64,000 nt of DNA from Candidatus Acidiferrum typicum (GCA_025463055.1 JAOAPV010000005.1:62001-126000), one strand, 5' to 3'. Shown: positions 8,741 through 19,591, counted from the first letter of the stretch. Program-made: numbers and translations. The notes: a model not told the origin generated them from the letters alone.

Positions 8741-9583
8741 ATGAAGCGCAGGGCACAAATATTTGCGTTTGTCTTTTGCCTTCTTTTACCGCTCAGGTGC
8801 AAGGCGCAGAAGCTTGGTCAGATTGAGTGCAGCCGGCAGGAAGGGTACGTTTACCTCTATAGTTCCATGGCTACCATGGAGATTAGTACGACGCTGAAGT
8901 GCGGACAGCGAGTGACGGTTCTCGATCGCTCCGACAATGTTCTCCACGTTCGAACGGACACCGGCGAAGAGGGCTTTGTGCCGCTGAGTAACGTCGGGTT
9001 CTTCAAGCCGGGCACAGCGCCGAAAAGCAGCGCTCCCGTGGCTACGAAGCGAGAGCTGACGCATTACGATAACCCGGGGCGCTTGCCCGCGACATCGCAA
9101 CCCACAGCTTCGGCTCAGGAAATCCTTTTGAAGAACCAGACGGCCGTACATCTGAAGCTTGGGCGAGAGCTTTCTTCTGCGGCAGCACACGTTGGTGAGG
9201 AAGTGAACTTTGAGGTGTCGCAGGACGTAGTTGTGAACGGTGTGGTCGTGATTGCCAAAGGAGCGCCGGCGGTTGGCGCAGTGACGGAGGCCGAACCGAA
9301 AAAGCGCGGGAAGGGCGGGAAGATCAACGCGAGCGTGGCATCCGTGCTCCTTGCGAACAACGAAAAGATTGCTTTGCGCTCATTTGGGATAGAGCAGCCT
9401 GCCGATCAGAAAACCGGCATGAGCATTCCGTTGATGCACGGCAAGGATGTGACGTTGGCGAAGGATACGGAAATGACAGCGTACGTGGACGGCGACCAGC
9501 ACCTGAGGGCAGCGAGCTTTGCTCCTGCGCATTCCGCTACGCAATCGGCTTCCCAGTCAAACGCTGCGCAGCAGCAAAACTGA
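8741..9583 (+). CDS. Secreted SH3-domain protein
   Basis: A 280-residue protein that begins with a Sec signal peptide (cleavage probably after RCKA near residue 22). Residues about 30-80 look like a bacterial SH3 domain: VYLYSSMATMEISTTLKCGQRVTVLDR and then the GEEGFVPLSNV strand. The second half is less familiar; it has a segment about avoiding or masking charged compounds such as NGVVVIAKGAPAVGAVTEAEPKKRGKGG, and a MHGKDVTLAKDTEMTAYVDG stretch. The tail is rich in Ala, Gln and Ser. GGGGGG precedes the ATG at 8741. A cell-wall-binding or periplasmic role is inferred from the SH3 domain. Confidence 0.75.
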   Translation: MKRRAQIFAFVFCLLLPLRCKAQKLGQIECSRQEGYVYLYSSMATMEISTTLKCGQRVTVLDRSDNVLHVRTDTGEEGFVPLSNVGFFKPGTAPKSSAPVATKRELTHYDNPGRLPATSQPTASAQEILLKNQTAVHLKLGRELSSAAAHVGEEVNFEVSQDVVVNGVVVIAKGAPAVGAVTEAEPKKRGKGGKINASVASVLLANNEKIALRSFGIEQPADQKTGMSIPLMHGKDVTLAKDTEMTAYVDGDQHLRAASFAPAHSATQSASQSNAAQQQN

Positions 9584-9709
9584 AATTTATCTTGGTAGCT
9601 CCCGCAACTTCCGGATTGCCGACCGCTCGCCCAGAATCGTCGGCTCCGCTGCACCCTGAAGAATGGCGAAATCCGGTTCGCGTTCACGAGCTTAACTTCG
9701 TATTAGTGC

Positions 9710-10216
9710 TTACCCTGCCCCGATCCACTCCGTGTGGAGCGCCGGTGGTCGGAGCAACGTTTGCATCACTACACAATATTGCTCTGTTTTTTCGCGCAAT
9801 CCGCGTAGTTCCTCCGCTGTCGCCTGCGGCGCAAGAATCTCGAAACGAAGACGAATGTGGTCAAAGCCGACGGACACGTCTTTTGATATACCCAGCGTGC
9901 CCCGAAGATCCAAGTCGCCTTCAATGGTGACATCGATATGTTCGGTCCTTACACCCATGGCCGAAGCAACCATCTGGCAGGTTATCTGTGCACACGCAGC
10001 CAAGGCTCCGAGCAGAAGATCGCCGGAGCAGGCGGCGGTTCCGGCGCCGCCGACTCCTGTGTGCGCTTGCGCCTGATATATCGTGCGTCCAATATCAACT
10101 GAGCAAGCTACCGGTGTTTCCGTTTGTCCGCCCCTTGCGGTAAGGGTGATCCGTGATTTATTCGGATCCTTGCGGTATTCGTCTTTTAACGGTTTTTGGA
10201 CGGATCTAATGTCCAT
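9710..10216 (-). CDS. OsmC/Ohr family protein
   Basis: A 168-residue cytosolic protein of the OsmC fold, whose members are thiol peroxidases acting on organic hydroperoxides. The two redox cysteines are in the expected contexts: GTAACSGDLLLGALAACA in the centre, and EQYCVVMQTLL before the C-terminus. The central stretch GDLDLRGTLGISKDVSVGFDHIRL matches the OsmC beta sheet. GAGG lies ahead of the ATG at 10216. It converges with the SH3 gene and is divergent from the DUF4242 gene. Confidence 0.88.
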   Translation of the reverse strand: MDIRSVQKPLKDEYRKDPNKSRITLTARGGQTETPVACSVDIGRTIYQAQAHTGVGGAGTAACSGDLLLGALAACAQITCQMVASAMGVRTEHIDVTIEGDLDLRGTLGISKDVSVGFDHIRLRFEILAPQATAEELRGLREKTEQYCVVMQTLLRPPALHTEWIGAG

Positions 10217-10384
10217 CGTGCACCTCGGTCGTCTTAATCATCATTGCCAGCCACTCGCGACTGACTCGGCGTGCAGGTAACCATGAACAAGTGCATCGAG
10301 GTATGTGAGAAGCCACATATTGCAGCCGCAAGCCGTCTTGAAGCAAGTCTCATTCATTGCTAGCATAAGTCAAAGGCGGCAGTC

Positions 10385-10657
10385 ATGCCCAAGTTCGTAA
10401 TCGAGCGCGAAATACCAGGAATCGGAAATCTATCCGATACCGAAGTGCGCGAAATCTCTCAAAAGTCTGTGAATGTTCTCAAGGGAATGGGTCCTGGCAT
10501 TCAGTGGCTGCATAGCTACGTCACCGGAGACAAGCTCTATTGTGTGTACCTCGCTGCAGACGAGGCGGCGGTCAGGGAACACGCACGAAGGGGAGGCTTC
10601 CCCGCGAATCGCATCTCCGCAGTCCGCAGACTAATCGACCCGACAACTGCGGAGTGA
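10385..10657 (+). CDS. DUF4242 (SCO4226-like nickel-binding) protein
   Basis: A 90-residue protein matching the DUF4242 family. It has the MPKFVIEREIPGIG start, the IQWLHSYVTGDKLYCVYLA core and the HARRGGFPANRI end; one family member from Streptomyces binds nickel. The fold is a ferredoxin-like dimeric barrel. AAGGCGG lies before the ATG. It is divergent from the OsmC-like gene (168-base spacer) and converges with the kinase gene. A role in metal handling is family-based inference only. Confidence 0.82.
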   Translation: MPKFVIEREIPGIGNLSDTEVREISQKSVNVLKGMGPGIQWLHSYVTGDKLYCVYLAADEAAVREHARRGGFPANRISAVRRLIDPTTAE

Positions 10658-10706
10658 GCATCGGCTTGTATGCCGGGCGCGAGCGGCCTAAACCGTTGGA
10701 CACCAC

Positions 10707-13700
10707 TCATGTGGCTGGGTCCTCTGCGCTCCGCGAGGCAGTAACCGAGCGAGCCGCAGAATGTGGTATCAGCACCTCCTCAATCACCTTCCCGACCGGC
10801 GCTGTCCAGCCCTCGAACCATACTGTGGTTCCCGTCGAGTTGGTCAGCATTTGCCGTGCTGGCTCCAGACCTCTCTCCAGCTTCGCTTGCTCCGAGGGTG
10901 TGAGTGGCGCGCCGACGGTTTGGCGGAGCGCAGCCGCCGCACCAGCCAGTCGGAGGGAACGGGCGGGCAGCCGGCGTGCCGCGACGGAGCACGCGAAGCA
11001 TTCCAGCACACGTGCAATACCCCTTTTGTGGCCAAGTGCCTGGAATATTCTCATGCTTTCCCTGTAGAGCGACTCCGCCATATCGTAGTTCTCCCGATCC
11101 CGAGCCAAGTTTCCCAAGTCGGCGAGTGAGCCAGCTATTCCCCATCGATCACCCTCGCGAAACGTTTCAAGGCCCTCCTCATAGAGCGACCGAGCGGAAT
11201 CAACGTCGCCTTGGTCACGCGCAACGTCTCCTTGATAGTTGAGAGACCATGCGATTCCTGTTCGGTTGTTCGATTTCCGGAAAATCGAGAGGCATTCCGC
11301 GTATAAGCAGCGTGCTCCTACATAGTCGCCGTGCAACCTCACAACACTCGCCAAATTGCTGAGGGAACGAGCGATAGTCAGTGGGTCGCCAAATCTCCTC
11401 CAAAGCGCCAGACACTCTTCAAAGAGGCGGCGAGACATGGCGATGTCACCGCGGTCACGGGCATGGACCGCCAGAGCGTTCAGACAAACAGCGACGCCTC
11501 GTTCGTCCCCCAATTTACGAGCGATCTGCAAACTCTCATCAATGAGTGTGTCCGCGGATGCATAGTCTCCCTGCTCGCCTGCTAAAACGCCCATAGCAAA
11601 AAGCGCTCGCCCTCGCGCTTCCGTTGGTGCCGCCGCTCCTTCCAGGTTGAGGATCTTGCCCAGGCGATCCCGTCCTTCCGTGAGATATTCGCGGGTCTCC
11701 CAGAAGCGAAAAAGAGCTGTCCCCAGGCGCAATGCCCAATCGGCATTCCTGGTATCCGTCAACCAATCGAGAGCGGAAAGGAGATTATTGTGTTCGGTTT
11801 CGAGGAAATTCAGCCATTCCGAATTTTCCGCGCCAGCTTCATCGGAAGCTCCCTCTTCCGCCAATACAAGGTAGTATGCTGCGTGAGCACGCTTCGTCAG
11901 CTCTCCTTCCCCACTTGCCGTCAATTTGTCCAGCGCATATTCGCGAATCGTTTCGAGCATCACGAAGCGCAAGTCCCCGGAAGGTTGGTCAACCTGCTGG
12001 ACCAGGCTTTTATCCACAATCGAGGCCATCCCATCGAGCAAGTCAAATCCAAGGTCGTTTTTCGTGTTGCACACCGCTTCCACGGCTTCCAGAGTACCTC
12101 CGCCCACGAAAACCGAAAGCCGCCTGAAAAGCTTTTGCTCGGCAGCGTTCAGAAGGTCATAACTCCAGTCTATTGCGCCACGAAGAGTCTGTTGCCTTGT
12201 CGGCAAGTCCCGCGCGCCGCCCGTCAAGAGCTGCAGCCGACTCGCCAACCGCGTCCGCATAGCGGAGGGTGACAGTAGCTTGATGCGGGCAGCGGCGAGC
12301 TCGATGGCAAGTGGCAGACCGTCCAGCCGCGCGCAAATTTCCGCGACAGCCGCTGCGTTCTGTTCGGCGAGTTCAAAATCCGGTTTGACCGCCGAGGCGC
12401 GCTGGACGAATAGCGCTATCGCCGAATATTGCGACAGCGCTGCGAGAGACGGCAACGACCGGCAATCTGGTAAAGCGAGTGGAGCGACTGGAAATTCCTG
12501 CTCCCCGTACACATGCAAAGGCGCACGACTGGTCACCAGGAATTTTAGACGACTACCACCAATAGCAAGGAGTTCGGCCAGCATAGATGCCGCCGAAATC
12601 AAGTGCTCGAAGTTATCGAAGACGATCAGCATTGGTGTGCACAGTAAATTCTGCAAGGATTCTTTCAGCGTCTCGATAGGCGCGTGGCCCCCATTTTCCG
12701 GGATTCCAAGCGTCTGTACGATGACAGAAGCAATCAAGCTTGGATCGCTGACAGCTGCAAGCGGGACAAAATAAACACCGCCGGGGAAGTCCTCAGTCAT
12801 TTCTCCCGCCAATTGCAAAGCCAGTCGGGTTTTTCCGATGCCACCCGGGCCGGTGATAGTAACCAATCTCATGTTCGGCCGACGCAAGAGCTCCTTGGCC
12901 GCAGACACTTCGAGGTCCCGCCCGACCAACCCGGTACGCTGTAGAGGTAAATTGCTTGGGCGCGTCTTGAGTGGTTTCAGTTGCGGGCCCGATAAATGGT
13001 CGCGCATAGAGGCGAGGTCGCGAGCAAGGTCACGTGTTGAGATGTAGCGCTTATCGGGCTCGCGGGCAAGGCAGCGCTCGATGACCCAGCACAGTGGAAT
13101 TGGCACATCCTGAGACAAAGAACCAATGGGCTCTGGTGTTTCCCGGAGAATTGCAACTAGCGCCTCCAGTTTTGTGGCCCTTTGATACGCCCGTTTTCCC
13201 GTCACCATCTCATAAAGTACGAGGCCGAACGAAAACTGGTCTGAGCGTAAATCGATCGATCCTCCGCTCGCCTGCTCAGGTGACATGTATTCGACAGTGC
13301 CAAGTACAGCGCCGGCGCTAGTTTGGAGATCGATAGTGCCCACGCCAACGAACTCGCCGCCCGTACCTGCAAGTTTTGCCAGCCCGAAGTCAAGAATCTT
13401 CACCAATCCTTCCGACGAGACCATCAGGTTCTCGGGCTTTAAATCCCTATGTACGATGCCAACCTCGTGGGCCTTTGCTAGACCATCGGCGATCTGCGCT
13501 GCGATCTGGATGACCTTTAGTACCGGCATGGAGCCGGAGACCAGCAACTGGCGCAGAGTTCGTCCCTCGATGAGCTCCATGGCGATGTAGTGCGTGGACT
13601 CAACGTGCCCGAGTTCGTAGATGGTGACGATGTTGGGGTGATTGAGAGCCGAAGCTGAACGCGCTTCCTGCTCGAACCGGTCGAGACGTTCCCGACTGAT

Positions 13701-13844
13701 GGTCAGATTGTCCGGCAGGAGCTTGATGGCAATGTCGCGGCGAAGTCGGAGGTCCCTGGCACGATAAACTTCGCCCATCCCGCCGGTTCCCAGCAGCGAA
13801 ATGATCTCATACGGTCCGCACCGAGCCCCGGCTGCAAGCGCCAT
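10707..13844 (-). CDS. Ser/Thr protein kinase fused to STAND ATPase and TPR repeats
   Basis: A 1045-residue soluble signalling protein. The kinase domain covers about residues 8-270 with the glycine loop [13 protein letters not shown], catalytic [14 protein letters not shown] and activation-loop [12 protein letters not shown], so all catalytic residues are present. From about 300 comes a STAND/NB-ARC-type ATPase with P-loop [12 protein letters not shown], Walker [11 protein letters not shown] and sensor LVTSRAP. The remainder is a helical domain and a TPR array (repeats such as [18 protein letters not shown]). No DNA-binding domain or membrane segment is present, unlike LuxR/AfsR relatives. 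GGAGGGAG precedes the ATG at 13844; nine extra upstream codons are unlikely. It starts 117 bases downstream of fdhE on the same strand. Confidence 0.92.
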   Translation of the reverse strand: MALAAGARCGPYEIISLLGTGGMGEVYRARDLRLRRDIAIKLLPDNLTISRERLDRFEQEARSASALNHPNIVTIYELGHVESTHYIAMELIEGRTLRQLLVSGSMPVLKVIQIAAQIADGLAKAHEVGIVHRDLKPENLMVSSEGLVKILDFGLAKLAGTGGEFVGVGTIDLQTSAGAVLGTVEYMSPEQASGGSIDLRSDQFSFGLVLYEMVTGKRAYQRATKLEALVAILRETPEPIGSLSQDVPIPLCWVIERCLAREPDKRYISTRDLARDLASMRDHLSGPQLKPLKTRPSNLPLQRTGLVGRDLEVSAAKELLRRPNMRLVTITGPGGIGKTRLALQLAGEMTEDFPGGVYFVPLAAVSDPSLIASVIVQTLGIPENGGHAPIETLKESLQNLLCTPMLIVFDNFEHLISAASMLAELLAIGGSRLKFLVTSRAPLHVYGEQEFPVAPLALPDCRSLPSLAALSQYSAIALFVQRASAVKPDFELAEQNAAAVAEICARLDGLPLAIELAAARIKLLSPSAMRTRLASRLQLLTGGARDLPTRQQTLRGAIDWSYDLLNAAEQKLFRRLSVFVGGGTLEAVEAVCNTKNDLGFDLLDGMASIVDKSLVQQVDQPSGDLRFVMLETIREYALDKLTASGEGELTKRAHAAYYLVLAEEGASDEAGAENSEWLNFLETEHNNLLSALDWLTDTRNADWALRLGTALFRFWETREYLTEGRDRLGKILNLEGAAAPTEARGRALFAMGVLAGEQGDYASADTLIDESLQIARKLGDERGVAVCLNALAVHARDRGDIAMSRRLFEECLALWRRFGDPLTIARSLSNLASVVRLHGDYVGARCLYAECLSIFRKSNNRTGIAWSLNYQGDVARDQGDVDSARSLYEEGLETFREGDRWGIAGSLADLGNLARDRENYDMAESLYRESMRIFQALGHKRGIARVLECFACSVAARRLPARSLRLAGAAAALRQTVGAPLTPSEQAKLERGLEPARQMLTNSTGTTVWFEGWTAPVGKVIEEVLIPHSAARSVTASRSAEDPAT

Positions 13845-13961
13845 AACTCCCTCCGGTCGGTCGCATTTCAATCATTATAGTCCCGCAATGATAAGGCGGA
13901 CATCTTGCAATGCGCCACAATTCAAAAAATTAAGCGTCGCCTCAGCGGGCTGGCTGTCTGG

Positions 13962-14801
13962 TTAGGTGCCGAGGAGATTTGAGTGTAGGCGGGTGTAGCC
14001 GTGTTCCTGGGCCCATAGGGTGAGGGGGATTGCGGCTAGGTCGTCCACTAGCGGCACGGCATTTCCGTCTTTGGTCAAATCGATTGTGCGGACGTAGATT
14101 TTGCAGGTTTCGCAGGTTTCTACGCGAATGTGCGGAAACTGCTCGGCCACATATACCGGCAATTTCTTTTCGTCTGCTTCGCCACAGGCCGGGCAATAAA
14201 TCCGGCGATAATCCCACTCCTGCAAACAAAACGAGCACATCATCCGGCGCTTGCCACCATCGCCCTCCGGGCGGAGCACGCCCAACAGCGGCTGGCCACC
14301 GCAAAGCGGACAATCGTGTGGGGTGCTCATTGCGGGAGGAGCGGTTGTGCGCGTTGCAAAGAGTTCGGCAAGGGGCTGCGCGAATGCGCGTGGAATGAAC
14401 TGCGCGAAGGGACCGACTAGTTGGTCGTTTACTCCTCCTAATTCCCAATAGGCCTGCAGCAGGCAGCGTTGCGAAGTTGCGTCGAGGTTGGAGACTGCGC
14501 GAGCCGCTGCCGCCAACGCCGGTGGCGCGGCCTGCTCAATCAAGTTAAGGAAGCTCGTTAGCTTCGGAAGAAGCTTGATCGCCTCGGCGGCGGGGAGACC
14601 TGGCCGAAAGGGAATGTGCACGCCCTCCGACGATTTCCCGCTGAGATCTTTTTTGACTTCCGCGTAGAGCTTTTTCTGGAACTCGGCGACTTGCGAATAG
14701 AAACGCAGTACTTCGGCGGCAAACGGATGTTTGGACGCTAGATCGTCGGCACGGCGAATGCGGGCGTCGTACTCAGACGCGCCAACTTGCGCGGCTTTCA
14801 T
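13962..14801 (-). CDS. fdhE: Formate dehydrogenase accessory protein FdhE
   Basis: A 279-residue cytosolic protein required for maturation of respiratory formate dehydrogenase, described as binding its catalytic subunits. The C-terminal half has the family's rubredoxin-like cysteine pairs: CPLCGGQP, CSFCLQEW, CPACGEAD and CETCKIY, which bind iron. The end DLAAIPLTLWAQEHGY is typical. It overlaps the gamma-subunit gene by four bases and is the last gene of the formate dehydrogenase operon. Confidence 0.93.
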   Translation of the reverse strand: MKAAQVGASEYDARIRRADDLASKHPFAAEVLRFYSQVAEFQKKLYAEVKKDLSGKSSEGVHIPFRPGLPAAEAIKLLPKLTSFLNLIEQAAPPALAAAARAVSNLDATSQRCLLQAYWELGGVNDQLVGPFAQFIPRAFAQPLAELFATRTTAPPAMSTPHDCPLCGGQPLLGVLRPEGDGGKRRMMCSFCLQEWDYRRIYCPACGEADEKKLPVYVAEQFPHIRVETCETCKIYVRTIDLTKDGNAVPLVDDLAAIPLTLWAQEHGYTRLHSNLLGT

Positions 14802-15481
14802 TTCCGACGAGGAGCCGATCCAAATAATTCTTTATACCAGGCAGGGTGGAAGCGCTTTGCAAAGTCTTCGGTTACGTCGCCATAAATGACAGAGTCAAAG
14901 GCTCCGCGCTCCGCGAAAACGCCCATGTAGACGTGAATCAAGAAGAGCCCGATGGTAAGCAGAGCGCTGGAGGCATGGATCAAAATAGCAGTGTAGCGGA
15001 GCCAGCGGAGACTCCACGGGATATATTCGGGGAACCACAAGACGAGGCCGCTGAGGAACAGGAGGATGCCGCACACGAAGAAGCCCCAGAAGAGGAGCTT
15101 TTGTCCGGCGTTGTAGCGGCCGACCGGCGGCATTTTGTCGTCTTCGTTACGAATGTAATAGCGCATGGAGCGGAACCAGGCACGGTCGTCGTCGGTGATT
15201 CCCATCTGCCGTGCCCATAGACCGTACATCTGCAGGACTCCGGCGATGAAGATGAGACCGATCCACGGATGCAACATGCGCGAAATCTGGCCGCCCCCGA
15301 GCGCAATGGCTAGCCAGAAGAGCCAGGGGGACCAGAATGCGAGGCCGGTCAGGAGGCAGTAGATGTAAGAGAGGGCGGCCAGCCAGTGAACGACGCGCTC
15401 TCTAAACGAGTAGCGAAGAATGCGGCCCGGAGGAACAGCTTGTGCCGGATGTTCGCGATATGGCGGAGCAGTCACGGTCAC
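14798..15481 (-). CDS. fdoI: Formate dehydrogenase gamma subunit, cytochrome b556
   Basis: A 227-residue membrane subunit that binds two b haems and passes electrons from the beta subunit to quinone. Four hydrophobic helices are visible, with likely haem ligands in the RVVHWLAALSYIYCLLTG, HPWIGLIFIAG, ILIHASSALLTIG and FLIHVYMG segments. The cytosolic end GRYNAGQKLLFWG matches the family. It overlaps the beta gene by four bases upstream and fdhE by four bases downstream, indicating tight translational coupling. Whether it should be called fdnI or fdoI cannot be told. Confidence 0.93.
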   Translation of the reverse strand: MTVTAPPYREHPAQAVPPGRILRYSFRERVVHWLAALSYIYCLLTGLAFWSPWLFWLAIALGGGQISRMLHPWIGLIFIAGVLQMYGLWARQMGITDDDRAWFRSMRYYIRNEDDKMPPVGRYNAGQKLLFWGFFVCGILLFLSGLVLWFPEYIPWSLRWLRYTAILIHASSALLTIGLFLIHVYMGVFAERGAFDSVIYGDVTEDFAKRFHPAWYKELFGSAPRRK

Positions 15482-16374
15482 GGCTGTTCTCCTTCGCGTT
15501 TTGTCTCAAATTCTTCATCGCGGGATTTTGGACCGAAGCGCAAATAGTGGACGAATAGGCCGATCAGCCCGCCGACCATGGCCAAATTGCCGAGCCACTT
15601 CAGCGGGCCCTTCCACAGCTTCACGGTCAGCGGTATGTGGGGATCTTTTGGCAGGCCGCCGTAATTTTCTGGCTCGGTGACGTCGTGCAGTACGTAGATT
15701 ACGCCGGTGCCGCCAACACCTGGCGGGTCATATACGCCGGCTTTCGGGAAATTGTAATGATCGCGGAGTTGCTTGGCTCGAGTTTCCGCGAGGTACTTCA
15801 TGTCGTCCTTCGAGCCAAAGTGCAGACAGCCGGTGGGGCAAGACTTAATGCAAGCGGGCTCAAGGCCTTCGCTGACGCGATCGGCGCAAAGAGTGCACTT
15901 GTAAACGCGTTTGGTTTCTGAATTGAACTTCGGGATGTTGAAGGGGCAGCCAGTAATGCAGTAGCCGCAGCCGATGCAGTTGGCTTGCTGAAAATCGACG
16001 ATGCCGTTGGTGTACTGGACGATGGCGCCATCGGAGGGACAAGCGGCGAGACATCCGGGGTCGGCGCAGTGCATGCACTGATCCTTGCGCATCAGCCACA
16101 TGAGCGTGCCGTCTTCGGTTTCGTGTTCGTTGAAGCGGATGAGGTTCCAATAATTCCACCGCGTGTCCGGCATGGTCTGGTAGGTGTTGTCGAAAACCGT
16201 CTGGCCGAAGGGCAGATCGTTCCACTCCATGCAGGCGACTTCGCAGGCCTTGCAGCCGATGCAGGTGGTGGTGTCGATAAGCTTGCAGACCTGGAATTCG
16301 CGCTGGGTGCCCTCGCCCGGAACCGCTCCGGCGTGAGCCGAGATTTTTTGGATTCGTAGAGTTTCCTGGCTCAT
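15478..16374 (-). CDS. fdoH: Formate dehydrogenase beta subunit, 4x[4Fe-4S]
   Basis: A 298-residue iron-sulfur electron-transfer subunit. Four ferredoxin-type cysteine clusters are visible, including CIGCKACEVAC, CMHCADPGCLAACP, CIGCGYCITGCPF and CTLCADRV...CIKSCPTG. A C-terminal transmembrane helix (about residues 252-272, LGNLAMVGGLIGLFVHYL) anchors it next to the gamma subunit. It carries no signal peptide, as expected for a subunit exported together with the alpha subunit. It starts eight bases after the alpha stop and overlaps the gamma gene by four bases. Confidence 0.95.
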   Translation of the reverse strand: MSQETLRIQKISAHAGAVPGEGTQREFQVCKLIDTTTCIGCKACEVACMEWNDLPFGQTVFDNTYQTMPDTRWNYWNLIRFNEHETEDGTLMWLMRKDQCMHCADPGCLAACPSDGAIVQYTNGIVDFQQANCIGCGYCITGCPFNIPKFNSETKRVYKCTLCADRVSEGLEPACIKSCPTGCLHFGSKDDMKYLAETRAKQLRDHYNFPKAGVYDPPGVGGTGVIYVLHDVTEPENYGGLPKDPHIPLTVKLWKGPLKWLGNLAMVGGLIGLFVHYLRFGPKSRDEEFETKREGEQP

Positions 16375-16382
16375 GAGCGCAC

Positions 16383-19300
16383 CTAGACCTTCTCTACCTT
16401 GACCAGGAAGCCCTTGAACTCCGGCGTGTATGCGTTCGGGTCGACGACCGTCGGGGTGAGAAGGTTTGCCAGCGTCCTGGCGTCCTTGCCCTCATCCTCG
16501 GCGATACCGCGATAGCCCTGATGAATGGGGAGGCCGATCGGGTAGACTTTCTTGCCGTCGATCATCAACGGCTTGATGCGCTTGGTGACCATCGCTTTTG
16601 CAATGTAGTCTCCACGGATGCTCGAGACTTTTATTTTTTCGCCGCCGGTGAAGCCCATTTCGTTGGCCATCTCCACCGAAATCTCGACAAACGGCTCAGG
16701 CACGAGCTGCACGTTCATGGGATTGTTCTTCGTCCAGTAGTGATAAAGCTCGGTGAGGCGATAGGTGGTGCAGACGACCGTGTAACCGTCCTTGGGCGTG
16801 CCGTATTTATCGTCCGGCGTTTTGAAGCGCTTCACCACGGGATTGTGGGTCTGCTGCGGATGGAAAGGATTGTCAATCGGACTTTCGATCGGTTCGTAGT
16901 GTTCGGGGAACGGCCCATCGGCAAAGGCCGAGAGCGGCGCAAAGATTCGCCCTACGCCCTCCGGGTTCATGATGAACGGGCCCATGTGATCTTTCGGCTT
17001 GGAATCGACCTTGAAATCCGGCACGTCGTTGCCAACCCATTTTTGCTGGCCTTCATTCCACCAGACTTGTTTTCGCGATGGATCCCAGGGCTTGCCGTCC
17101 ACGTCGCATGACGCGCGATTGTAGAGGACTCGGCGATTCGCAGGCCAGGACCAGCCCCATCCCGGATGCACACCCAGGCCCGAAGGATCCGAGGGATCGC
17201 GCCGCGCGGTCTGATTGCCAGCTTCGGTGAATGAGCCGGAGTAAATCCAGTTGCCGCAGGACGTCGTACCATCGTCTTTCAACCAAGCAAAGCCAGGAAG
17301 CTGCTGGCCGGCCTTGATTTGCTGCTTCGTCGCCGGGTCCTCGAGATCCGCCAGCGCCTTACCGTTAACTTCCTTCAATACCTCGGCCAGGGGCGGGCTC
17401 GATGGGTTGCTGTAATTCCAAGTCAGGTTCAGGACGGGATCGGGGAACTTGCCGCCTTCCTTCTTGTATAGCTCGCGGATTTTCAAGAAAATTTGGGCCA
17501 CGATGGCTTGGTCTAGCCGGGCATCTCCGGGCGTCGGCAAGGCGGTATTTTTCCATAGCAGCCAGCGCGCGGAATTGGTGAACGAACCGTCTTTCTCGGC
17601 AAATCCCGCGCAAGGCAAGCGGTACACGGTCGTTTGAATCTGCTTCATCTCGTCCGTGGTGATCCCGGGCGACTTCCAAAACTCGCTGGTTTCATCCGGA
17701 TAAATTTCCCCGACCACCAGGAAGTCCGCTTTTTTCAGCGCGTCGATGTTTTTCTTTGAGTTGGGACCAATCGCTACGCCGTTCATCCCAAAGGCAAGCA
17801 TGCCTTTTACGGTCCCGTTGTACATGTCGTCCCACATCTGCACCCACGAATAGTTGCGATCCACTTTCGGCAGATAATCGAAGGCCCAGCCGTTTTGTTT
17901 AGTGGCCGCGTCGCCATAGAGGGCTTTAAGATAGCTGACCGCGAATTTCGGCGTGTTGCTGGAGTAGTTGAACGAATCCCACGGGGCAGGCTTCGAGGGT
18001 GTCGGCGTAATGCGTTTAATCCAGGCATCGAAGGAAGTGTCCGCAGGCGTGGGAACTTTCAGATAGCCGGGCAAAGAGTCGAAAAGGCCGGCCATGTCTG
18101 TGGCGCCCTGAATGTTGGAGTGCCCGCGCAACGCGTTGACGCCACCGCCCGCGCGGCCAACATTGCCAAGCACTAGTTGCAAAATCGCCGCGGTTCGTAT
18201 GATTTGCGTGCCAAACGAGTGTTGCGTCCATCCGACGGCGTAAATGATCGTGCTGGCCTTCTTCATGTCGCCGTCTTTACGAATCGAAGTATAGAGGTCG
18301 GCGGCCTTGAGGAATTGTTCTTTGGGAATGCCAGTGATGCGCTCGACCATTTCCGGCGTATACCGCGAGTAATGTTTCCTCAGCAGTTGGAACACACAAT
18401 TGGGGTTCTGCAGCGACAGATCGAACTCGACCTTTTCCGGCAGCTTGGGAGCGGCCGGAGAGGTTCCGCCTGGTGGATGCGGCGAGCTATCTCCTCCACC
18501 CCCGCCGGTGCCCGCATAATTCCACGTGGACCTGTCGTAGCTTTGGGTCTTGGCATCGAACCCGGAGAAAACGCCGTCTGTATCACCCGGCAACTGAAAG
18601 CCGGGTCTGACGATAAATGCCGCGTTCGTGAAGTTGACCAGGTAATCTTTCGCGATGCGATTGTTCTCGATGGCATAGCGAATGACGCCGCCGAGGAACG
18701 CGATGTCTGACCCGGCGCGAATCTGGCAAAAGAGATCGGCGACGGCGGATGTGCGCGTGAAGCGCGGGTCCACGGAGATTATTTTTGCGCCCCGCGTGCG
18801 CTTGGCTTCGATGGGCCACTTGAATCCGCAGGGATGGTTCTCGGCAGGATTACCGCCCATGATGAGCATCATGTCGGTATTCTTCATGTCAACCCAGCCG
18901 TTGGTCATCGCCCCGCGTCCGAACGTTGGTCCCAAACTTGAGACCGTGGGGCCGTGTCAAACCCTGGCCTGGTTTTCTAAATGCACGACCCCCAGGGCGT
19001 GCATCGCTTTCACAACCAGATAGTTAAACTCATTGGTATCGGTACAGCCGCCGATCCACGCGAGCGATTCGAGGCGATTTACGGTGTGGCCGGCTGCGTC
19101 CTTTTCGATAAAGGTGTCGTCGCGTGTTTTCTTTACGCGAGCGGCGATTTCATTTAACGCATCATCCCAGGAAATGTCTTGCCAATCGGTTGCACCGGGC
19201 CGCCGCACTTGCGGCTTGAGCAGGCGACGGTCGTTCATAATTTCTTGCTGCAGCGAGGAACCCTTCGGGCAGAGGGTGCCGCGGTTGGTCGGATGATCAG

Positions 19301-19538
19301 GGTCGCCCTCGACGTGCACTACCTGGGCGGTTACATTCTTCGCGCGGTCGCCAATCGTATAGATGATGGTGCCGCAGCCCACCGCGCAGTATGGGCAGGT
19401 GGAGCGCGTTTCGCTGGCACGCGCAATTTTCAGCGTGCGCAACTGTGCGTAAGCAGGCTGGAGGTCGAATCCAAAAACTGCCGCCGCTGTGCCGCCCACC
19501 GCTGTGTACTTAAGGAAGTCACGACGTGAAGGATTCAT
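16383..19538 (-). CDS. fdoG: Formate dehydrogenase alpha subunit, selenocysteine-containing
   Basis: One 1051-residue Mo/W-bis-MGD enzyme oxidising formate to CO2 in the periplasm. It is read through an in-frame TGA at 18957-18959, which appears to split it into 193- and 850-residue pieces. The junction NQARV-U-HGPTVSSLGPTFGRGAMTN matches the active site of the E. coli FdnG/FdoG selenoproteins almost exactly, with Sec at residue 194 (about 196 in E. coli). The N-terminus has a Tat signal (SRRDFLK, then a hydrophobic stretch to AYA), and the [4Fe-4S] cysteines are in CPYCAVGCG and LCPKGSS. GAGG lies six bases before the ATG. It leads the alpha-beta-gamma-fdhE operon. A stop-at-TGA annotation would be wrong. 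Confidence 0.95.
18928..18945 (-). promoter_or_regulatory. SECIS stem-loop of formate dehydrogenase alpha
   Basis: In the mRNA, counting the U of UGA as 1, GGUCUC (15-20) pairs fully with GGGACC (27-32) and leaves the loop AAGUUU (21-26). G23 and U24 fall in the loop exactly where the E. coli fdhF and fdnG elements have the residues recognised by SelB (loops AGGUCU and AAGUCU as I recall them). The stem lies inside the coding sequence just after the Sec codon, as bacterial SECIS elements do. Confidence 0.8.
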
Positions 19539-19591
19539 CGGGGACCTCAGTCCGCGAGAAGAGAAGGCAGGCAGCGTCTCGCAGAATGCTA

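Noticed and set aside
16383-18935. Separate formate dehydrogenase gene starting at TTG 18935
   Set aside because: It is in the same frame as the N-terminal piece across one TGA and carries the known active-site sequence, so it is one selenoprotein gene.
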